From Oscarella lobularis (lineage: Eukaryota > Porifera > Homoscleromorpha > Homosclerophorida > Oscarellidae): a DNA stretch of 64,000 bases. The position numbers were made by a program, and so were the translations under genes. The notes below the pieces were generated by a model. It saw only the letters and a program-made list of their open reading frames with translations, was not told the origin of the DNA and searched no databases. Of the stretch, positions 47,501-57,709 are shown piece after piece. The stretch's first letter is position 1, and every line of letters begins with the position of its first letter. The stretch lies in the NCBI RefSeq assembly GCF_947507565.1, contig NC_089194.1:682001-746000 (forward strand). Reading direction: 5' to 3'.

Positions 47501-50500
47501 ACGTCATTAAAATTTTAGCAATTCACATGCGTCTTCGTTGCGGCATACCAGTTGTTGTTATGGGAGAGACGGGGTGCGGGAAGACGCGTCTCATACGCTA
47601 CATGTGCCGGCTTCAGTGCAAGTCACAGGAAGCTACAAACATCAAAAATCTTTTTCTTATGAAAGTTCACGGTGGTGTAACTCGTAAAGACATCATGCTT
47701 AAGGTTCACGAAGCTGAAGTCAAAGCTGAAGCAAATTATCGACTGCATCAAGTGAAAACTGTGCTCTTCTTTGATGAAGCAAACACAACTGACGCGGTTG
47801 GATTGATCAAAGAAATTATGTGTGATAAGCGAGTCAACGGACACAAGATCCGCGGACTAGGTCATGATCTTCATGTCATAGCGGCGTGCAATCCATACCG
47901 AAAGCATACGGAAGTCATGATTGAAAAGTTAGAGGCGGCAGGTTTGGGATACCACGTTCGTACGGGCGACACGGAAGACAGGCTAGGGCAAATTCCATTG
48001 AGACAGCTTGTTTACAGAGTTCATCCCTTGCCAGACAGCGTAAAAGCCCTTGTTTGGGATTTCGGACAACTTAAACCAGATGCAGAAAAGGCTTACATAA
48101 GCCAGATCGTCTCGCGCTACGTGTTGGTACAGAAATCTCTTCCCCGCATTGAATCTATGATTGACGTCGTTACGAACGTGCTTGCAGCGTCACAGAACTA
48201 TATGCGATCTCGAAATGACGAGTGCAGTTTTGTCAGTTTACGCGACGTCGAAAGAGCAATGATGGTGATGGCTTGGTTTTACACACTGGACGAGGCTCTT
48301 GAACCATATATAGAGAAAGCGTACAGCAAAGCCGAGAAAACATTGCCAATCGAGCAACAAATTTCACCTCTCGATACTCTCACCCGTTCTCTTGTTCTGT
48401 CTCTAGGAGTCTGCTACCAAGCTCGCCTGCAGGAGCGCGAACAGTTTCGTGAAGAAGTGTGTAAATTCTTCTCGCCACCTTGCGCGCTTAAAGGTGGTTC
48501 TGCGCAGATGAGGAGGGAGATTGAGTATTGCCAGTCAGCTTTTCTGGACGAATTAGAATTGCCTCCTAAGATAGGGAAGAACCACGCTCTGAAGGAGAAT
48601 GTTTTCATGATGGTTGTTTGTATTAATCTTCGTATTCCTCTTTTTCTCGTGGGAAAGCCAGGGAGCTCCAAGTCTCTGGCTAAAGACGTGGTGAAAAATG
48701 CCATGCGCGGAGACTTGTCAAGCACTGATCTGTTCAGGCGGCTCAAACAGGTTCATATGGTTTCCTACCAGTGCAGTCAGCTTTCAACGGCAGGAGGTAT
48801 TATCAGCACCTTTAGTCAGTGTCAACGAATGCAGAAAGAAAACGATCTTGATAAATTTGTTGCATGTGTTGTACTCGATGAAGTGGGATTGGCAGAAGAT
48901 TCTCCTCGCCTTCCTCTTAAAGCTTTGCATCCTTTGCTGGACGACGGAACTGCAGGAGCAGATGACAGTGAAGAAGGTTAAATTGTCAGGTTAGGTACAG
49001 TTTATTTCTTTATTGTCATTGTAGATCTACCATCTAATCGAGTTGCATTCGTTGGGATATCGAATTGGGCTCTTGATCCAGCCAAGATGAATCGCGGAAT
49101 CCTCGTACAAAGAGAAGTGCCTAGCGACCAGGAGCTGATTGTTAGTGCGTTAGGAATATGTAGCACTGACGGTCGCACTAAGCGCCACTTGGAACCGTAC
49201 ATAGCAGGCATGGCAAGCGCTTATCTCGAGATCTGCCAAGAAGCCAAGAAGAAAAAGGAAAGGGAGTTTTTTGGCCTTCGAGATTTCTACAGGTACACGT
49301 GTCTGCATATTTTCAATGTCCTTTTTTATAATGGCGCTTCCCTCATGTTTTATTTTAGTCTTGTGAAAATGATGTTTTCATTCTGCAAAATGACTGAGCA
49401 ACCTCCCACGTGGGACCAAATGTTTCACGCAATCAAGCGTAATTTTGGTGGTTTGGATGGAATTGACTCTGTCGAAATTTTTCACAAGCATCTTGTTAAT
49501 CTTTCTTCGGCTGGCGGCCATGACTTCGCACCGGATTGCAGCTCGGCAGGACTTATCAAAGCGAGCCTAAAAAAAGACACCGACTTCGTGGATACTGAAG
49601 AAAGCCGTTATCTTCTTTTGCTGACGGAAAACTACGCGGCTCTCAACATCGTTCGACAGCGCTTTCTCGTCGGTGAAGATCCTGTTATTATTTTCGGGAG
49701 CTCTTTTTCAAAAGATCAGGAATACACCCAGATTTGTCGAACCATCAATCGCGTAAAAGTCTGCATGGCAACCGGCCGGACAGTTGTTCTTCTGAACCTT
49801 GAGCAACTATACGAAAGTCTCTACGACGCTCTGAATCAGTATTACGTCTACCACGGTGGTCAGAGATTTGTTGACTTGGGCTTGGGTAGCCATCGCGTCA
49901 AGTGCCAAGTACACAAAAATTTTCGATTGATCCTGATTGCAGATCGTGACGTCGTCTACAAAGACTATCCTATTCCTCTTATTAATCGCATGGAGAAACA
50001 CTTTCTTGCTATGTCGTCTATTCTCACTGGCCAGCAGCAGCGAATGGTAGACAACATTTGTCTGTGGGTTAAACAATTTGCTGAAGTAGATTGGCGTGAG
50101 CAAGGGAAAGGTCGTCAAAAAAGCCGTTTTAAGCCGGGTGACGCTTTTATGGGATACCACAAAGACGCTGTCGCTACTGTCATCCTTCGGGCGTGTCATC
50201 GTATTGCCGAGGAGGATGGTCGAAGTGAATTGGATTCAGGCACAGGAGACGAAAACTGGGAGAAAACGGTAATTGATGACGCCTGTTGCTCGCTTTTGCG
50301 GTGTGCCACGCCTGACGCGGTTGCCCGCTTGCCGGCATCATCTTTGCACAATCAAGCGGATGCATTGTGGGACGTTTACTTCGAGCGACAAGAGCATTCA
50401 AATTTAGCTAGCTACCTGAAACATCAATTTCAAAGAGAGAGATCGAGCCTTCTCGTTCAAATCACAACCCATTCCCGACTTTTGTCGACGGAAAATATTC

Positions 50501-53500
50501 GCGATGTTGAAGCTCGCGTTGGGCTTCGGACGGAGTCGATATCGTTGCAACAATTTGATACTGAACAGCAGTTCTGCTCTCGAGTCGGAGACTTCTACTC
50601 GCGACCCGATGATTTGGATGCCATTCTGATTATCTTGTGCGAAGCCGGAGACATTAACGGAGATTTAGTAGCATGTGCTCGCTACCTTGTGCAGGAGGAA
50701 CAAGAAAATGCTATTCGCAGGCGGAGTTTTTCTAACAAACTTGTGGTCAATCGGCACGTTGTCGTTGTCGTTCATCTTCCCCGCATAGCGGGCGGCTCAT
50801 TCTTGGGTTTTCAAGGAGGTGCCTGGACTGAAGTTCACATTGACGATTTACCAGTCAGTCATGCGACGCAACCGCCAATAACGTCATTAGTAGGTCGCAA
50901 AATCAGCTCTCTCTTTGGAGACCCACGAGAAAGCGAAATACAGTTGAATGATTCTGAAAGCGAGAATTTGCCAACTAACAGTTCGGTAGGTTGTGTTCTC
51001 AGCGCAGCGCCAGTTCTTCGCGAATGTATTCACGGGTCTGTTAGTCGACTTGACCATCTTGATGATGAGTCGTCATCAGCTGAATCAGCCAATGAGCGAA
51101 TCAGTTTGCTATTCAGTCTAATTCCTGAGGACGAGACATCGGCTCCAACTCATGTTATAAGATTTTTCAATGAGCTGAAACGTCGCGTTGTCAGGTTGCT
51201 GAAAGAGAAAGAGGGGAGGGGTAGCGAAGATAGCGCCCTGGAATGGGTGAAGATTGAAGCGCGTAGCCAGGATAGCATTCAAGCTGGAGGCACGTTTCGA
51301 CAATCACTTTGGCTTAAAATTGTCCGCGTCATCACCCCTGTCTTTGCTGAAATGATAGCGTTTATGGATGCTAACTCAAACTTGTTCTTACTTCGGAACG
51401 CAAAAGCTACTACTGTTCCCAACTGGGTTAGCATTTTATGGATTGACATTTTTTCTTGCCGTGGGCTGCTGTCTCTAAACTATGAAGACTGCTTGTCGCC
51501 TGGTGAAAATGCTCAAGCTCGACCGCGGGTTTTAGTTAAGAACCACGGATTTCAAGAGCAACCGTTTGTCGCACAGTTTCCATTCTCAGGGAACCTCAAA
51601 ATGGAAATAGATATAATGCTTGAGAAAACAAAAGAACGCACTGGTACGTGCTTTTATAAGTTGAGTGTTGTTTTGCAGAAATGTTCTCTATAGGCCTCGA
51701 AACGAAAAATTTGTTGAACGCTATGCAGCACGTTTTCGACGAAAGTCCTCTAGGGAGTTTGATTCGTGACGTAGATTTGTCATTTCCGGAAGCTCGAGAT
51801 GAACTGGTAACAGCATACTTGGCTGATTTTGTATACATGGTTTACCCTTGCGCTTGCCACGGAGAAGTGCACTCTGTAAGTCACTCGGTTTACGTAAATA
51901 GTCTTGTATTGAAGTAGACTTAAATTGCGATATCTGTTGCAGCTTGTTGTTGCGGCCATCGTCAATGGTTTCAAGGAGCTTCGTGCTGCATCGTACGGAA
52001 AGGATATCTTGACAGCCGAAGAAACGTTGTCAACTAAAGTCTTGACGATTCCCGCCGTTCACGTGGCGCACGACTATATAAGAATTCGCCTCAAACACTT
52101 TTCTGAATTATCTCGTATTGATGCTAGCGTTCTTTCTTTTCTTAGCAGACAGAAGGGAAAAGATAATTCTCAAGAAATGGTACCGTATTTGAGCAGTAAA
52201 TTGGTTTTCCAATCTAAGTTAATATTTTCTTTTCTAAAGAATTTGGACTCCGCTGCCTTCAAACTTTTCCTAGAACGCCTTTATCCAAGTTCAACTGATT
52301 TGCTTCTTCAGGGAACGAGAAATAAATGGATGCAGCGCGTGCAGGAAGCTAAGCCGATTCTAGACGCTTGGCTAGCACTACCAATCCTAGACGATTTACC
52401 GGAACGGTCAGACAATTTCCAAAGAGCCCGGTAAGGATTCTGATCTTAATTCCATGTGACTGAATATCCGCATGACATTGGTTTCTGTGTTGTAGCGTAA
52501 TGTGGACCAAAATTTGCACTGTTCGGCTTTATTTTGTGCACGCTAAGCCGTTGGCAGAAAGTGAATTTGTTGCTAAAACTGGTTGCACTTTGTGGAAGGT
52601 AATTACTTTTCTGCGTATTTTTTGGTGCTTTCCTGCAGGCTGTCAAAAATTCCTTACAGCTCCTAATAGTTTGATTTGAACGCACGATAAATTGGTAACG
52701 TTGGCATAGTGCTAACAGTGGCAAGTATTGATGTTCTTTTCTAAGTTTCTGAATACAATAATAACTTTTAAATTCGCTCTAAAAAGCACATCTAATTGTT
52801 TTACAGCTGATAAAGAGCATTTTTTAGAATATTGAAAATGAAACACCGGATTTCAGAACTGCTGAAACCATCAATCTTTTACTACACTTCCTTCATGACG
52901 CCAGCAAAGACTGCTTTTCTAAAATGTTTCAGTGAGGCAACAGTAATTGCGATTGTTAGGGCTTTTAGTTAATTCGTTTTGTTTTTGTAGATCTAGTAAA
53001 CAATGCTTGTGTTGCAAAAAACTGTGGAAAAATCCGGTTCAGTTGCTTTGTGAGCATATTTTTTGCCTGTTGTGTTTAACCAACATGTCGAGCAATGGGA
53101 CGAATTTTCCTTGCCCTGACTGTGGAACTTTAGTGCAGAACCAGGAATTCCAGATATCTGTGGATTTGAAGTGGGTACATTGTGGCTTTCATATTCTGAT
53201 ACGCGCTTGATTTCTATTTTTGCAGAAAAAAAATAGACAGCTTTCTAACATTCAAGAGGTGTTGCACGTCTTTTTTCATGGAGTTGGTTTCTGCTTATAC
53301 TTTTAACGCGCAAGCTCAGAAAGCCCCCGCCTCCGACGTTGTCCGTCTTCTCATGACTTTGATCACCCGTGGAACAATAGAACTGGGAGAAGAAACACCA
53401 AAGGACAAAGAGTTTCTGCTTTTCGTAGATAGCACTCCCGTAGTGCGCTCTTTCCTTTTGCAGCTGTTGCTTCGATACAGGTGTTAAAAATTCTAGATAG

Positions 53501-56500
53501 TTTGTCTTTCCAAACGATCGTTTTCTTAGCCAAGACGAGACTAAAGGTCTCGTGCATAACTACCTGCAAGAAACTCAAAAAGTCATCGAGTGTCATGCAG
53601 ACGGCGCGGAGTACATAATGGATCTTAGAGTCATATTTGTTCAATGCGTAGAGGCAAGTTTCAGATATTGCATTTATTCTAATCCCATATTTGTTATTTC
53701 GTAGGATTCACTGGATTGTGCTTCAAGTGGGAATCCTCAGCATCTGTTGTTTCTCGTTTCAAGAGAATTAACCAAGGTCCTGGAAAATCTCCATGCCGAG
53801 CAACATAGTCTTGCTTACCTTCAAAGCGTTGCAAGCACTCGCTTTAGCCTTCGTGTGGTTGCTGAATGGATTTTGCAACAGCTTCGTAAACCACGCGGTA
53901 GTCCTCTCCCTAGAGAGCGCATCGCCGTATTCCGCATGGTTGAGAAATTATTATCTGATCAAAACGATCCACATCGTCTCTTGTTTCTACTGAAGCAGCT
54001 TGTTAGGAAAAGCGGAACTGATGTCTTATCCAAATTGTCTCATATTCATCAGTTTTTATGGCTCGAGAATGCCATACGACACTACACGGACGTAATTTTG
54101 TTTGGCAACCGTTCTTAATATTTTTCCTAATTACGCTGCCTTTTGTTTTAATTAAGGAGAATGAAGCAGTTGAGTTTGATTACTGTGCATCTATTGGAAA
54201 TTCGTACAAGCTTGTTCGTGAAGGAGTCGCTCGAAGCGTTTTTACAGCGTCTTCCGCTCCTCTATCCGATTCCGTTGAGGTAGTTTGCATGTTCTAGATT
54301 ATTAGCGCCGCAAGGTATGCAATATTTGCTGTTATATAGAGTCTACCACATGATGTGAAAGGTCACGCAAAGACAGCGTTTATACTTCTTTCCATCTACA
54401 GAGAGGTGACAATGCGAGAAGCTTCCGAAGATGTGTCTCGACACGTTGGAAAAGAGGTAAGGAATGTGACTATGGTGATCGTTCTGCGCATGCTGTGAGA
54501 TTAATTGTAAGGTTCGAAACGTACTCCGAGAGTTTTGCCGTACTCTTCCTTGCTGGGCTGAAAATGTCGGAAATCAATTAATTGACAATTCATTGGGTGG
54601 AACTCGTGCTCCGAAGGCTGTTGTTGTGGCTCCTAGCCAGCCTTCACGAATAAGGTCTGCCGCTGCAGTAGCTTTGCACGTGTTGTTGGCAATAGAGACA
54701 GCTGATAATCTGTTGATGAAGCCGCTGATCTATATGATGAAAAACCCCGAAATGTTGAGAGTAACCCTTCATTTAGGTTAAGTCCCTGCTTATAATTAAT
54801 CGATGCGTTTAGTCTTCCTTTTTTCCTACCATGCCTGACGACAACTTTTTGGCTGTGAAAGGAGCTGCAAGGGGCGATAAAGGAACGAAGTGGCATAGTA
54901 AAAATCATAATTATTTTGCGTGGTTTACTCTGACGTTAAATCGACTATCTAGTGTGTCCCAACGGCCACCCTTACTTTATTGATAATGTAGGAATGTAGT
55001 CTTTCGAAGGCTTTTCCCGTACTTAATTGCATCTTAGTGCGGCAGAGCTGTTGAAAAGGGATTATGTCACTGTGGAGCTCGAATAGGCGCCGCGAGCTTC
55101 CTCGAATTAGCAGAAGGCAACGTGCCAGGGGAAAGAGTGGACGATGCCACTGAGAAGGGTCATGTTCTTGGTGAAGCTGATGCTCGACCTGACCTGGTAG
55201 CACCAGAACGTGATCTTTCATCTCCTTCCTGCGCTATCATACGTCTTCTGATGCATGCAGCGCTAATGTGGGCGTCTTGCAACGCCGACCAGGTGGAAAA
55301 CTACCATTAACCTTATTAAGTGTCGGATCTTGAATTATACCCTGTTTTAGGACTCGCTAGAATCTTTTGCTCAGATAGTTCGTCCAGCAGTTCCGGATGG
55401 CGATTTACCTAGTTTCTTTTGGAAGCATTTTGAAAAGGACATAGTGGCGTTTGCCCAAGCCATTGGTCAGACTTCGGATGATGGATGTGCTGTCATTCAT
55501 CAGATACTCAATGGAATTGTCCTTTATCGGCGGGATGGTAATCTTAGAATTTCTGCTATAACCAACCTTGACGATGAGTTGTAATGTTGTACTGTAGAAC
55601 AATTTGAAAGTACTTGTTTATTGCAAACAAAAGAAGACCGGCAGATGTGGGAGAAAACGTTCAACGTCACATACATTGAGCCATTGTTGCTGGTCTCTCT
55701 CGCTACACAAAAGAAAATCGCTGTTTTTGATTTTTAGTTTTTTAGACGATGGGAAAAACCATGGGCGAGTGGATGACATTAGTTACAAAGGACGACAGAG
55801 TTGGTATGTATTACGTCTTTTACTTCTCAGTGTTCTTGCTGTTCATTGCCCGTCTTTTTTTTCAAAGGAAATTGCCCGTTATTGCGGTGGCTTTACGAAG
55901 TGGAGAGTCCTCCTGGGTCGACCTCACCTCCTTCTTTGTGGCGATACCGAGCTCAAGTTACTGTTGCACATCTAAAAGTTACTCTGAATCAGCAGTACTC
56001 AGGCAGACCTGAAGCGCAACCGAAAATATTAAAGGAGTTCTTGAAAGAAGCAAGTTAAAAATAGTTGGACAAAGTCTAAGCGTAAACTTTAGTCCTTTAG
56101 GAAAGAAACATTAGATACTTGCGCCATTTGCCAAAAATTCTGCGATTGCAGCGGTTACTCTTGGACAAATATCACCACCGACTGTCACTTCAAGAGGCAA
56201 AAGCCCTCACACTTGGTAACTTTTTGAAGAAGTTGCCAGGTAAGCTTGGCCTTTCGTAGCCTTCATATATTTGCCTAATATGCTTAGACCATGAACAACG
56301 AGAGTTCAAAGATTTGCTGCAAGTTTTCAGCAGTGTTTGGCATTACCTGTGTCCTGAAATCTTTGAACACGGTCGCCTCAAGCCGAAGAAAGCTGAAGAT
56401 AAGATGCCCCGAGTTATTTCGCTTGAAACTTCCGTTTCGTTTTTGCTGCCGACAACTAAAGGCCCGGGAACATGCTCTATGTCGCTTGTTGATTATTTGA

Positions 56501-57709
56501 TCAACTGCGTGCACAACGAGTTCGTTGCTCGATTCCGGAGTCTAAGTGGAATGTCTGGGTATGGCTTTATTGAGACAGCTTTGCATGATGCCTTTTCATT
56601 TTATATTTAGGTTGGGTCCCAAAATTCCAATGAGAGAAATCACTTCGACACAACTCATTTCTTACGATCTAGAAAAAAATTTAATTCCGCTTGTGCTATC
56701 TCACTGCAATTATTCCTTGGAAGTTGGGAAAGGATGTGACATATCATACGATTTTGCGGGAATTGAACGCCAATTGGTTGATCGTTTTTTAACAGGAAAA
56801 CCGCAAATACAGTTTGAGGTGATGATCGATTCTTCCTACAATTGTGTTTAAATTCAATATTTTTAGGCTCGTGAGTTTTCGTTCAGCGGAGATCTGTATA
56901 CAACAGCGCTCTTTGTAAAAATTAGGCATAAAGTTCCTCAAGTTCGATTTATCTAACTTTATGAACTGTATAAGATTGCTTTTTTAGGCCAATCTGGCGC
57001 CAGCTGTTTCGCGGCAGATCGCTAGCGAACTTCCTAACTTGACAGACATCTATAGCGTGCTCTCAGTCCTTGATGTTCTTTTAGGCTTCATTGTTTCAAC
57101 TGGAGGCGACAAGGAAAAGCTCATTCACGACTATTTGCACTCTACATTGAGAATGCCCGAAGATCAGGGTCTTGTCAGTCCTAAAGCGCGACAGCATTGC
57201 CGTCTGAAGCACGTTTTATCTCTTTGGAGAATCGCAGCGGTGGAAAAGGGAAAAAGATTGGCGCTGAATTATCAGGTAATCTTTGCTGGACTATTAAATT
57301 ATTCTTTTATAGCATTGCTAATCGGTTGTAGGATCCTTTTGAAGACCTTCCTGCCGTTTACAAAGATGGCATGGACAACGAATTGAAACAGGAATTAGAA
57401 AAATATCTGAGAACGATTAATGTCAATCTTTTCATGAGCGAAATTATGGAACTGGCTCTGCTTCAAGTGAGAAATAAGAGTGAGGTCAAGGGATTTGAAG
57501 ATTACGTGTAAGCAAGAGCACTGCATGAAGTGCACAAATTACCTTAATTTATTTATTGTCCTTCGTGTAGAATCAAAGACGCTTTGGACGAATTATGTCA
57601 ATCAGAGTTGGAAGGATCAGAGCGTTGTCCAGAGGCTTTGTTGCTCCGTCATTTATTGCACTGCTGGAGCACTGCTGTTCACCTTCAAGACAGTTTGGAT
57701 CGTTGTTAG
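35028..57709 (+). CDS. Gene B: RNF213-like giant AAA+ ATPase / E3 ubiquitin ligase
   Basis: Plus-strand paralogue of gene A, arranged head-to-head with it. About 45 exons add up to roughly 5000 residues, near the family's usual length. Order: three repeated disordered exons (35028-35581), a 2.5-kb repeat-filled intron, two SAM domains (38529-38986), an SH3 domain (39041-39287), a 0.9-kb disordered exon, the CBM20-like module (40288-40893), stalk (40947-44335), motor (44450-49292), linker (49359-51643), RING (52991-53170), RZ finger (54953-55292) and C-terminal helices ending HLQDSLDRC at TAG 57707-57709. Walker motifs, RING and RZ residues look intact. ATG 35028 is the best candidate start but not certain; the gene could begin at 38.1 kb. 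AATAAA candidates for polyadenylation are near 58030 and 58386. Confidence 0.88.
35968..36037. repeat. Foldback hairpin
   Basis: Arms AGGCTCTCCCGTAGTGAAGC (35968 on) and its complement ending 36037 pair over 23 bp with one bulge. A second small palindrome GTCCA-gtag-TGGAC lies in the loop. Confidence 0.75.
36594..36709. repeat. Array of GTTCGAAC palindromes
   Basis: At least ten partly degenerate copies of the 8-bp palindrome ACGTTCGA/GTTCGAAC, including a perfect run at 36597-36620. The array can fold on itself at many registers. Confidence 0.8.
36831..36904. repeat. Hairpin resembling an end of the helicase transposon family
   Basis: Arms CAGACCTTCTCTCGCG (36831-36846) and CGCGAGAGAAGGTCTG (36870-36885), followed by GGACTCCGAGGCTAC. 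The layout, CCTTCTC hairpin then GAGGCTA, mirrors the right end of the 5-kb transposon (AGAAGGGCCTGG then CGCGAGGCTA). Confidence 0.45.
37641..37768. repeat. AT-rich microsatellite
   Basis: (TATG)n, (TA)n and TATATATGTA runs over about 130 bp. Confidence 0.85.
38146..38494 (+). CDS. Gene B: two disordered exons before the SAM domains
   Basis: Exon 38146-38268 (DQEQSSGADCEASHLDSA, QKKESVSLQ) and exon from 38325 (QDESEVAEVQNEPNR, LQGVESEVATDNQSS). The 3' border of the second is uncertain. Donor AAAG-gttttt at 38494 puts the next exon out of the SAM frame, whereas a donor at TT-gtatta near 38477 keeps it in frame. Confidence 0.55.
38529..38986 (+). CDS. Gene B: tandem SAM domains
   Basis: SAM1 exon 38529-38738 reads FRKWLENLGLGQYFQKFFDE, DLEYVENIEEDDFDRMGV and HRRKILGRLRSQI. 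SAM2 exon 38789-38986 reads VRKWLEKEKFGRYCKAFLKE, MESFSQVQESDLKFMNV and HMRAILIRLNPN. Both show the full SAM pattern (W-L-x2-L/K-x-L/F-x2-Y ... D-L/F ... H-x3-I-L-x2-L). The exons are phase 1 symmetric, so the second probably arose by exon duplication. SAM domains form oligomers or bind partners. Confidence 0.85.
39041..39287 (+). CDS. Gene B: SH3-like domain
   Basis: Exons 39041-39098 and 39151-39287, joined over a 52-bp intron with donor gtcagt, give KTKEELSFNKGDLVVVLEEF, then GRCRGSVNGKEGYFPKTALQ. The ELSF-x-KGD, RG-x-x-NG-x-EG-x-FP series is the SH3 signature; the first tryptophan position is Cys (GRCRG instead of G-W-W-x-G). The N-terminal ALYDY strand is weak (PAYGLHAQN). Binding of proline-rich ligands is possible but the missing tryptophan may weaken it. 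No counterpart was found in gene A. Confidence 0.65.
39337..40234 (+). CDS. Gene B: large disordered exon
   Basis: 898 nt opening GDDDCSHDNARDKDKSLA and closing LTSAPLDNGNT. It is Ser/Thr/Glu/Gln/Ala-rich with no fold, and links the SH3/SAM part to the CBM20-like module. Gene A has a shorter acidic stretch at the same place (EENDFLGDDDKNGDAA, about 25030-25190). Confidence 0.75.
40288..40893 (+). CDS. Gene B: CBM20-like beta-sandwich module
   Basis: Exon 40288-40473 reads VKVIFHALLHPEWEFDTT and VCIRFGARVYVDWNWNVVD. Exon 40697-40893 reads KLLKLSGMFYIEKELQ, VRVPYKYLVYRNGSPEWEF. Strand pattern and the YKYLVYRNG ... WEF element match the CBM20-type carbohydrate-binding module reported for RNF213. 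Binding to glycogen-like polymers is inference. Confidence 0.7.
40947..44335 (+). CDS. Gene B: N-terminal stalk exons
   Basis: Eleven exons, borders read as 40947-41242, 41295-41552, 41597-42059, 42116-42177, 42237-42558, 42607-42705, 42755-42871, 42918-43113, 43176-43487, 43540-44117 and 44176-44335. They read for example FQKGWAYFAGSTARSDSQE, ADILTPKLVELGRRDF, WIVAIPLIHFLRETSLPFEF and IIRPVFEIWERVCRSLHEA. Mostly helical, no enzymatic motif; the stalk of the family. All junctions keep frame and most follow GT-AG. Confidence 0.8.
44450..48976 (+). CDS. Gene B: motor exon with AAA2-AAA4
   Basis: A 4527-nt exon opening WKELETFVELAG after tttacgtag. AAA2 shows RAGVGKTLFID (about 46270). AAA3 has GETGCGKTRLIRY (47560-47600), VLFFDEANTTDAV (47758-47800) and AACNPYRKH. 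AAA4 has VGKPGSSKSLAK (48648-48685) and VVLDEVGLAEDSP (48868-48905). All Walker lysines and acidic residues are present. The exon stops at 48976 before a 48-bp intron that gene A lacks; exon 49025-49292 completes AAA4. Confidence 0.92.
49025..51643 (+). CDS. Gene B: end of AAA4 and linker exon
   Basis: Exon 49025-49292 opens LPSNRVAFVGISNWALDP (AAA4 sensor region) and ends FFGLRDFYR. Exon 49359-51643 reads SLVKMMFSFCKM, SRYLLLLTENYAALN, FGSSFSKDQEYTQICRTINR, TVVLLNLEQLYESLYDALNQ and LILIADRDVVYKDYPIPLIN. These match gene A 13565-15792 and correspond to the inactive AAA5/AAA6 and hinge of the family. Confidence 0.88.
51679..52930 (+). CDS. Gene B: exons between linker and RING
   Basis: Exons 51679-51875, 51943-52430, 52496-52598 and 52828-52930 read TKNLLNAMQHVFDESPLGS, VHVAHDYIRIRLKHFSELS, WTKICTVRLYFVHAKPL and TINLLLHFLHDASKDCFS. 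The intron 52431-52495 has no equivalent in gene A. Confidence 0.75.
52991..53170 (+). CDS. Gene B: RING finger exon
   Basis: Reads SSKQCLCCKKLWKNPVQ, LLCEHIFCLLCLTNM and FPCPDCGTL, that is C-x2-C, C-x-H-x2-C-x2-C and C-x2-C. A complete C3HC4 RING-HC finger, shorter in its second loop than gene A. Confidence 0.88.
53241..54760 (+). CDS. Gene B: helical exons between RING and RZ
   Basis: Exons 53241-53480, 53530-53653, 53705-54091, 54157-54279, 54340-54456 and 54512-54760. They read SFFMELVSAYTFNAQ, YIMDLRVIFVQCVE, HRLLFLLKQLVRKSGTDVL, SYKLVREGVARSVF and AAAVALHVLLAIETADNL. The intron 53654-53703 begins with GC instead of GT; the frame and the gene A alignment require it. Confidence 0.8.
54813..55292 (+). 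CDS. Gene B: RZ zinc finger exons
   Basis: Exon 54813-54897 (FFPTMPDDNFL ... GTKWH), a 35-nt microexon 54953-54987 (CPNGHPYFIDN), then 55038-55292 (CGRAVEKGLCHCGARIG, KGHVLGEADARPDLVAPERD). The joined motif W-H-M-C-P-N-G-H-P-Y ... C-G-x6-C-x-C-G-x-R-I-G is the RNF213 RZ finger, used by the vertebrate protein for RING-independent ubiquitylation. All Cys/His ligands are present. Confidence 0.85.
55351..57709 (+). CDS. Gene B: C-terminal helical exons and stop
   Basis: Exons from 55351 (SLESFAQIVRPAVPDGDLP ... 55537), about 55646-55695 (QMWEKTFNVTYIEPLLL), about 55874-56058 (WLYEVESPPGS, HLKVTLNQQYSG), 56101-56240 (YLRHLPKILRLQRLLLD), 56290-56562 (FKDLLQVFSSVWHYL), 56611-56819 (ISYDLEKNLIPLVLSHCNYS), 56868-56945, 56989-57274 (DIYSVLSVLDVLLGFIVS), 57332-57508 (DPFEDLPAVYKDG) and 57573-57709 (ALDELCQSELEGSERC). 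Every one pairs with a gene A exon at 7.2-9.5 kb. Borders around 55.6-55.9 kb are unsure. Confidence 0.75.
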
